Origin: Xaviernesmea oryzae
GTDB taxonomy: Bacteria; Pseudomonadota; Alphaproteobacteria; Rhizobiales; Rhizobiaceae
DNA length: 64,000 bases
Direction of reading: 5' to 3'
Assembly (NCBI RefSeq): GCF_900109605.1
Contig: NZ_FOAM01000002.1
Location: forward strand, 186,001 to 250,000
The first letter of the stretch is position 1. Every line of letters starts with the position of its first letter. The notes under the pieces were generated by a model that worked only from the letters and a program-made list of their open reading frames with translations, made no database searches and had not been told where the DNA came from. Positions 57,459 to 64,000 of the stretch are shown here, one piece after another. A program made the position numbers and the translations under genes.

Positions 57459-57692
57459 TCACAGGCTACGCTGCTTGCTGCGCGCCGCCGCGGTCCGGCG
57501 CTTGCTGACCTGCTTGCGCGCCTTGACGCGCTTGGGCGAGGGGCTCGGCTTGAAGCGGCCGTCGGGATCGCGCGCCTGACGTTTTCCGCGCCGTGTTGCG
57601 CGTTTGATTCCCGCCTTCTTCAAAACTTCGGACAGCGCGGCGGAGACCACGCTCTTGACCAGGCTTTCGACGATGCCCGCCATGTCGCTCAC
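57459..57692 (-). CDS. small basic hypothetical protein between bolA and grxD
   Basis: A 77-residue protein, not recognised. The first 27 residues (MSDMAGIVESLVKSVVSAAL) form an amphipathic helix; the rest is rich in Arg and Lys, GKRQARDPDGRFKPSPSPKR. It may bind nucleic acid. The GTG start overlaps the bolA stop (GTGA); an ATG three codons on is also possible. The gene between bolA and grxD recurs in related genomes, which suggests it is real. Confidence 0.6.
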   Translation of the reverse strand: MSDMAGIVESLVKSVVSAALSEVLKKAGIKRATRRGKRQARDPDGRFKPSPSPKRVKARKQVSKRRTAAARSKQRSL

Positions 57693-57922
57693 TCCGGCGC
57701 GGAGGTTTGCAGCGCCAGCGCGTGCAGCACGCCGCCCATATTGCCCTGCAAGGCCTTGTAGACCATCTGGTGCTGCTGAACACGGCTCTTGCCGCGAAAG
57801 GCCTCGGCCACGACTTCCGCCGCGTAATGGTCGCCATCCCCTGCCAGATCGCGGATGGTGACGCTGGCACCAGGAATGCCGGCCTTGATCATGTCTTCGA
57901 TTTCACCTGGGGACATCGGCAT
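57689..57922 (-). CDS. BolA family protein (IbaG-like)
   Basis: A 77-residue BolA-fold protein. The sequence is GEIEDMIKAGIPGASVTIRD, then GDHYAAEVVAEAFRGKSRVQ and QHQMVYKALQGNMGGVLHAL, with the conserved FxGKSRVxQHxMV. BolA proteins partner with CGFS glutaredoxins in [2Fe-2S] handling, and grxD lies two genes downstream. AAGGA precedes the ATG. Confidence 0.93.
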   Translation of the reverse strand: MPMSPGEIEDMIKAGIPGASVTIRDLAGDGDHYAAEVVAEAFRGKSRVQQHQMVYKALQGNMGGVLHALALQTSAPE

Positions 57923-58129
57923 TGGGCATTTTCCTTCATCTGGAGCATAGCCGCATGGGAGCGAGACAGCCCGCCACGGACCATGTTCCCATTATCGTCT
58001 CTCGAAACGCCATGCCCGTTCGCTTGTACCAGGATGGCGCTCCGTGCTTCTGCGTATCGAACATGATCGGGTCGAGCCTGGCGCCTGACGCCAGAGACCG
58101 TTTCCCCCGTTCCGTCGGACGCGCTCACT

Positions 58130-58903
58130 TCAGGCCGGCCGGGCCATGCTCTGACCGGTCCAAAGCGGCAGGCCGGTTTTTTCGGCCACATGCCTGTCGG
58201 CGGTGAAAACCGGAAAGCCGCGCGCGACCAGTTCGGCCAGTATTTTGGCATCCGTGCCCGAATGCAAGCGTTCGAGCTTCAGATCATTGTAGACATGCCC
58301 GGCCGAGCCCGGATCGATGCCGGTGATGATCACCGCGGAGGCGCCATTGGCGAGCGCGTAGAAGACGGCTGTAAGCCCGTTCGAGAATTTCGATTCGTTG
58401 TCGGCCTCGGGGATCAGGCGGCCGAGCACGTCATGCGCCAACCGGCTGCGCTGATACTGATCGATAGTCTCCAGCCGATCATAGCGATAATCGAAGGCGG
58501 CAAGGCCTTCTTTCAGCCGGGCGAGATCTTTCGGCCAGCGAATGACATAAAGCGTACCGCAGCGCTCGCCTGTCAGCACCCGGCGCACGGCGACAGCCCG
58601 TTCGCCGGTGCCTTCGACCTGATTGAACTGCATGAAGGTGACGTCGGGCGCATCCACGCCCCAGGGCTTGATAGCGCCTTGCGACCCGTTGATGGCGATG
58701 ACACGGAAAGTGTCCGAAAACCCCTCTGGTCGGGTTGAAACGGGCGCGGAGCCGACCACCACGACTGGGCCAGAAAACGGTACCACTTCACGAGGCGCCT
58801 GCGGGTTCTTTCTGGCATAGCGCCTGCGGTAGCGCCAGGCGCGGCGGGCGCGGTTCAACCGCGCCCACCAGTCAAGTGCCGTGCCGAGCAGGTCCCCCGG
58901 CAC
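58130..58903 (-). CDS. hypothetical protein with GT42/DUF115-like layout
   Basis: A 257-residue protein. The N-terminal 40 residues are Arg/Trp-rich. The Rossmann-like core starts VVVVGSAPVSTRPEGFSDTF with VIAINGSQGA, and later NGLTAVFYALANGASAVIIT with GIDPGSAGHVYNDLKLERLH, followed by TDAKILAELVARGFPVFTAD. This recalls GT42 sialyltransferases and DUF115 (flagellin glycosylation) proteins, but I am not sure. The start is GTG, 3 bases after the purL stop. Bacteria of this group often call such proteins membrane-anchored; I see no membrane helix. Confidence 0.5.
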   Translation of the reverse strand: MPGDLLGTALDWWARLNRARRAWRYRRRYARKNPQAPREVVPFSGPVVVVGSAPVSTRPEGFSDTFRVIAINGSQGAIKPWGVDAPDVTFMQFNQVEGTGERAVAVRRVLTGERCGTLYVIRWPKDLARLKEGLAAFDYRYDRLETIDQYQRSRLAHDVLGRLIPEADNESKFSNGLTAVFYALANGASAVIITGIDPGSAGHVYNDLKLERLHSGTDAKILAELVARGFPVFTADRHVAEKTGLPLWTGQSMARPA

Positions 58904-58906
58904 CGA

Positions 58907-61129
<2,223 letters not shown>

Positions 61130-61346
61130 GGAGCGGCGGATCCGGTCAAGGCGAGAATTCGCCCTCTCCATAAAGGATTAGCGACAGGAAGGGAACCGCG
61201 CATCCCGGTGAATGGTCGCTTGCCCAGGCATAAGGATGCAACGCGCGTCTCGGCTTGAACCAGTTCGACCGATCTGCGGTCGCGCGTCGTTCCTTCACAA
61301 CCCGCATGCCTGATCTTATGCGTGCGCCGTGAGCGGTGGCGGACGC

Positions 61347-61505
61347 TCAAGCGTGGATGAAGCCGAGGGCCATGATCGTTATGTAGAGGGCGACGGCGAT
61401 GCAGAGCACGCCGCCGATGACGAGCGCCAGCATCCGTCCGCTCATGCGCTGGTTGCGGGCCTCCTGCGCTGAATGCGCATTGGCGTTGGCCGGATCTTTT
61501 TCCAC
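61347..61505 (-). CDS. 52-residue small membrane protein
   Basis: Not recognised. From a GTG at 61505 preceded by AAGGAG at 9 bases, the frame reads a polar N-terminus (VEKDPANANAHSAQEARNQR) and then one membrane helix, MLALVIGGVLCIAVALYITI, ending MALGFIHA. A GGAAC-type stress promoter lies upstream. The GTG start and short length hide it from most gene finders. Confidence 0.65.
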   Translation of the reverse strand: MEKDPANANAHSAQEARNQRMSGRMLALVIGGVLCIAVALYITIMALGFIHA

Positions 61506-61534
61506 AATGAGGAACTCCTTGTTACAGCCTGCCC

Positions 61535-61559
61535 AACCGGTCGCCGCCGCCGGGGTTCC
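61535..61559 (-). promoter_or_regulatory. EcfG/RpoE2-type promoter for the 52-residue protein
   Basis: On the minus strand GGAAC (61559-61555), 16 bases, then GGTT (61538-61535), matching GGAAC-N18/19-TT. The predicted start leaves a leader of about 23 bases to the GTG. Confidence 0.5.
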
Positions 61560-61729
61560 CTATGGATATGTTTGCGAAAGGGGCCGGCCAGGGGGAGGCA
61601 AACTACTCATGAAAGGATTGCAACCGGATTTACATTAAGGCTGCAGGACTATAATCCTAGAGGAAAACAAACCTAACCGTGATGGTGGGATGTGCAGGGC
61701 AGTGGAAAGACTCGAATGACGGCCTCCTG

Positions 61730-61754
61730 GGAACAAAGCAGCGGCCCCGCCATT
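61730..61754 (+). promoter_or_regulatory. EcfG/RpoE2-type promoter for the 65-residue protein
   Basis: GGAAC (61730-61734), 16 bases, CATT (61751-61754), matching GGAAC-N18-TT. It lies about 38 bases before the ATG at 61792. Confidence 0.5.
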
Positions 61755-61791
61755 CTTCTCCCTGAACGCCGATAAACAGGGAGTGAAGATC

Positions 61792-61989
61792 ATGGCAAAT
61801 GTCGACCAGAACAGCCCGAAGGCGTCGCCTGCCGTCGAATCGCTGCGCAAGGAACAGATGCAGGCAAAGACGTCGGGAGACGAACTGCAGAAGGGCCTTG
61901 AAGACACCTTCCCGGCGAGCGACCCCGTCTCCGTCACCAACAGCACCACGCCGACGGGCCGGACCGACAAGGGCGAGACCCAGCATTAA
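61792..61989 (+). CDS. small acidic/polar protein with LEDTFPASDPVS motif
   Basis: A 65-residue hydrophilic protein, probably disordered. The motif KGLEDTFPASDPVSVT recurs in short hypothetical proteins of Rhizobiales that I know, often linked with stress, but no function is known. The ATG follows AGGGAG. A stress-type promoter precedes it and a terminator follows. Confidence 0.8.
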   Translation: MANVDQNSPKASPAVESLRKEQMQAKTSGDELQKGLEDTFPASDPVSVTNSTTPTGRTDKGETQH

Positions 61990-62027
61990 GGTAATCTTGT
62001 CCTTCGGGACTTGATCCATGGATTTTG

Positions 62028-62057
62028 AAAGGCGCGTTCAGATGCGCCTTTTTCTTT
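62028..62057 (+). terminator. intrinsic terminator after the small stress-type gene
   Basis: AAAGGCGC (62028-62035) and GCGCCTTT (62044-62051), 8-base loop, followed by TTCTTT. Confidence 0.8.
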
Positions 62058-62128
62058 GTCTTCCAAATCTATGATGATTGGCTCCGCCAGAAGAGACTGA
62101 AATCGATGCAGACGTGCCGCAGGGTATT

Positions 62129-62722
62129 TCAGGAGGGTTGAGCAGTGGACGGTGGCAATTGCTTCAGGGCCTTCACGCCATCAGCGAGATCCGCGGCCTG
62201 AGGCCTTCCATGATCGGGCGCTTCGGCTTCCTCGTCAGGCACATGGCGCTTCATCCTGTGCCGGCGTTCAAGCTGATAGATGGCCGTCAGGGTCAGCAGA
62301 CAGGCGGCCATTGAGAACAGGGCGACCGGCCAATAGCCGAACCCTATGGCTAGGCCAATGGCGGCCGCCAGCCACATGCTTGCGCCCGTCGTCACGCCGT
62401 GAACACGTCCACGCGCCATGACAATCGTGCCGGCTGCCAGAAAGGCGACGCCGCTGGTCACCGCCTCGACAACGCGCATAGGGTCGATGCGCACTTGCTC
62501 CCGGCCAAAATCTTCCAGGTGAATGCTTTCCACGGAAATGACGGCGAAAACACAGGCTGCAAGCGACACCAGGATATGCGTGCGCAGGCCGGCCGCCTTG
62601 TTGCGCGCTTGTCGCTCATAGCCAATCAGCGCCCCGGAGATGATGGCACCGCAGAAGCGGGCAATCATGACGGGATAGGGAAGGTGCGCATTGGGAAGGA
62701 GATCCGCCAGAATTGCATCCAT
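62129..62722 (-). CDS. MgtC/SapB family membrane protein
   Basis: A 197-residue protein with about four to five helices. The family segment is MIARFCGAIISGALIGYERQ, KAAGLRTHILVSLAACVFAV, GVAFLAAGTIVMARGRVHGV and TTGASMWLAAAIGLAIGFGY. MgtC proteins modulate ATP synthase or support growth in low magnesium and inside hosts. The C-terminal 40 residues are soluble and acidic. The start MDAILADLLPN is chosen over a longer in-frame one. Confidence 0.9.
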   Translation of the reverse strand: MDAILADLLPNAHLPYPVMIARFCGAIISGALIGYERQARNKAAGLRTHILVSLAACVFAVISVESIHLEDFGREQVRIDPMRVVEAVTSGVAFLAAGTIVMARGRVHGVTTGASMWLAAAIGLAIGFGYWPVALFSMAACLLTLTAIYQLERRHRMKRHVPDEEAEAPDHGRPQAADLADGVKALKQLPPSTAQPS

Positions 62723-62837
62723 AGGACGCCGAACAGGCCGGGCAGCATAAAGTTTCGTCGGGCGCCGTGACGCTTCTATGACGCCCATGTCCGAGCGCGA
62801 CTGCTAGATCTCGCGGGTTTCGCTGCCCGCTCGAAGC

Positions 62838-62862
62838 GGAACGAAAGCCGGGTGCACACGTT
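62838..62862 (+). promoter_or_regulatory. EcfG/RpoE2-type promoter, exact consensus
   Basis: GGAAC (62838-62842), 16 bases, CGTT (62859-62862), an exact match to the stress sigma consensus. A perfect inverted repeat, GGTCGGT-GT-ACCGACC (62870-62885), lies at the predicted start. The downstream gene begins at 62945. Confidence 0.6.
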
Positions 62863-62944
62863 GTTTCGCGGTCGGTGTACCGACCTTTGTATCATCATCT
62901 TGCCGGAAAGACCGCTGCCCGCAGACGAAACCCTGGAGCCCGCC

Positions 62945-63076
62945 ATGCCCATTCCCAACCCGCGCCGCGAGGCAGCAGACACGCAATATCGCTCGTTCAT
63001 GATCCGGGAATTGCTGATCTGGCTGGTGGGAATTCCGGTGCCGATTGCGGCCGTTATCGGCTATCTCGTTCTGTAA
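62945..63076 (+). CDS. 43-residue small membrane protein
   Basis: Not recognised. A polar N-terminus MPIPNPRREAADTQYRSFMI is followed by one membrane helix (LLIWLVGIPVPIAAVIGYLV). GGAG lies 8 bases before the ATG. The frame is open upstream, but this start matches the ribosome-binding site and lies downstream of a stress-type promoter. Confidence 0.6.
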   Translation: MPIPNPRREAADTQYRSFMIRELLIWLVGIPVPIAAVIGYLVL

Positions 63077-63219
63077 GCGATGCGGTGCTAACGCACGTCA
63101 TTTTCTGGCTGATTTTGCTTGCGTGCCGATAGGCCGCTTTGAACTCGTAAATGGCGTTGTGTTGCTGTGTTTTCGGGTGATGGCTGGCGTTCCGCATTTC
63201 GGTCTGCTCGCAGCCGCGA

Positions 63220-63315
63220 TCAGGCAATGGCGGCCAGCATGGCGAATGTCAGGCCGGAGACTGCAGTCAGCGCTATCATGATTACGATCAGCTCTTTCAT
63301 CATGAACCGATACAT
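63220..63315 (-). CDS. 31-residue putative single-helix membrane peptide
   Basis: Not recognised. Reading leftward from an ATG at 63315, MYRFMMKELIVIMIALTAVS then GLTFAMLAAIA is almost entirely one hydrophobic helix with a basic start. AAGGGAA lies about 9 bases upstream. A real small membrane peptide is plausible, but at this length chance is also possible. Confidence 0.4.
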   Translation of the reverse strand: MYRFMMKELIVIMIALTAVSGLTFAMLAAIA

Positions 63316-63566
63316 CGCCGTTTTCCCTTAAGATTCCCGTTTCCGCGCTTGGCGTCATTTACTATTTGGTTATAAATGCGCCGAACCGAAAGATGTTTCA
63401 TTGGACTCACGAGTCTTTGATGATTCGCCCTTTGCGGAGCATGACAGGCAGGTGACGGGATCGATCTGTTAACGGTGTTGGCGGGCGAGACCGATGTGCC
63501 AGCGCTCAGCGGGGCAGAAAGCCACGCCGAGCCATCGGCCGGAGGCGCTGTGTAGTGGAGGATGGA

Positions 63567-63707
63567 ATGAAGCAGATCTCGATGCCCGCAGGGCTGATTT
63601 TCATCATCTGCCTGACGGCGCTTGTCTGCACGCTGGCTCTGGTGCCGCGCCGTTCCTTTTCGCCTGCGATCGGCATGGACCGCGAAATCGTCTCGCTTTC
63701 GCGCTAG
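63567..63707 (+). CDS. 46-residue small membrane protein
   Basis: Not recognised. MKQISMPAGLIFIICLTALV continues CTLALVP, one membrane helix, with a short polar tail FSPAIGMDREIVSLSR. GGAGGA lies 6-8 bases before the ATG. Its stop is 3 bases from the convergent gene's stop. Confidence 0.6.
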   Translation: MKQISMPAGLIFIICLTALVCTLALVPRRSFSPAIGMDREIVSLSR

Positions 63708-63710
63708 GAT

Positions 63711-63980
63711 CTACTGCAGGGTCGGCACGTCACCATCCAGGAAGAAAGACTTGATGCCGTCGCGCTGAACCGTGGCGAGAAATTCGTCGAACGCCTCCCG
63801 ATCCGTCGGGAACGGTTCGTCCCATTCGGTCACGTCGTCATCCGGCGTGACGACGGCCAGCCGCCAGTCAAGCTGCGTGCCGGCCGGCCGGGAAATATCC
63901 ACCAGCACCGTCAGCCCATCCTCGGTGAATTCCCCCGCCAGCTCCGAATATTCCAGGTCGGGCTCGTTGTCGTTGGCCAT
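63711..63980 (-). CDS. acidic hypothetical protein, 89 residues
   Basis: A soluble, acidic protein, not recognised. It alternates strands and helices: YSELAGEFTEDGLTVLVDIS, DWRLAVVTPDDDVTEWDEPF and REAFDEFLATVQRDGIKSFF. AAGGAGGAG precedes the ATG. It stands at the right edge of the window. Confidence 0.75.
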   Translation of the reverse strand: MANDNEPDLEYSELAGEFTEDGLTVLVDISRPAGTQLDWRLAVVTPDDDVTEWDEPFPTDREAFDEFLATVQRDGIKSFFLDGDVPTLQ

Positions 63981-64000
63981 GTCGCTCCTCCTTGGATCCG

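Overview
The window is GC-rich chromosomal DNA from an alphaproteobacterium, almost certainly Rhizobiaceae (Rhizobium/Agrobacterium group). The evidence is the gene set and order: hemB next to a MarR regulator (LdtR type) and an L,D-transpeptidase; glyA-nrdR-ribD-ribE; ribH-nusB-hppA; DUF177-plsX-fabH-ihfA-merR; rplM-rpsI; an NDUFS4-type complex I subunit; a BA14K protein; and promoters of the rhizobial EcfG/RpoE2 type. Most of the window is core chromosome. I see no prophage, IS element, plasmid gene, CRISPR array or rRNA. Two tRNA genes are present: Pro-GGG and Arg-TCT.

Layout. 0.3-5.1 kb: RDD membrane protein and hemB leftward; DUF6163-like gene, ldtR and ldtP rightward. 5.3-11.1 kb: glyA, nrdR, ribD, ribE, then two leftward GNAT acetyltransferases that split the riboflavin genes, then ribH-nusB. 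11.4-19.1 kb: hppA, bamE, a cytochrome bc1 assembly chaperone with DUF177, plsX-fabH, ihfA and a MerR regulator. 19.1-23.6 kb: a looser stretch with an intergenic repeat, several small genes, a GMC oxidoreductase, tRNA-Pro and a BA14K protein. 23.7-26.5 kb: a two-gene polysaccharide operon (Wzy/WaaL-type protein and initiating sugar-phosphate transferase). 26.6-37.5 kb: housekeeping genes (murI, a TrmH-family methyltransferase, icd, a GST, a phosphoesterase, heme A synthase, argC, rpsI-rplM, a VOC protein) and tRNA-Arg. 37.6-39.2 kb: complex I subunit, a methyltransferase and gene-poor, AT-richer DNA. 39.2-46.5 kb: the second polysaccharide locus (CelD-type acetyltransferase, Wzz/Wzc-type protein, Wza-type exporter, GT4 glycosyltransferase) and a HerA-like ATPase. 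46.6-53.6 kb: a micro-ORF, an esterase, an M15-like protein, a DUF5680 protein, rpsD, glsA, and ttcA with an inositol-phosphatase-family gene. 53.6-61.1 kb: two related Bcr/CflA-type MFS pumps, then a leftward run purL - unknown - bolA - small basic protein - grxD. 61.3-64 kb: a cluster of very small proteins, some with EcfG-type promoters, and an MgtC family protein.

How the genes connect. The two polysaccharide loci together supply initiation, polymerisation or ligation, chain-length control, export, glycosyl transfer and acylation. The set recalls the unipolar polysaccharide (UPP) adhesin genes of Agrobacterium. The divergent promoter of the second locus carries a consensus CtrA site, which suggests cell-cycle control. 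LdtR and LdtP form a known regulator-target pair for cell-wall remodelling. BolA and the CGFS glutaredoxin form a conserved iron-sulfur partnership. The most noteworthy observations are the CtrA site, the kinase-like domain without its Walker A lysine, the stress-type promoters in front of tiny genes near 61-63 kb, the structured rpsD leader, and an unassigned GT42/DUF115-like gene right after purL. I did not find a convincing wholly new system. Several starts were moved from the longest possible frame using ribosome-binding sites, gene overlaps and family length.
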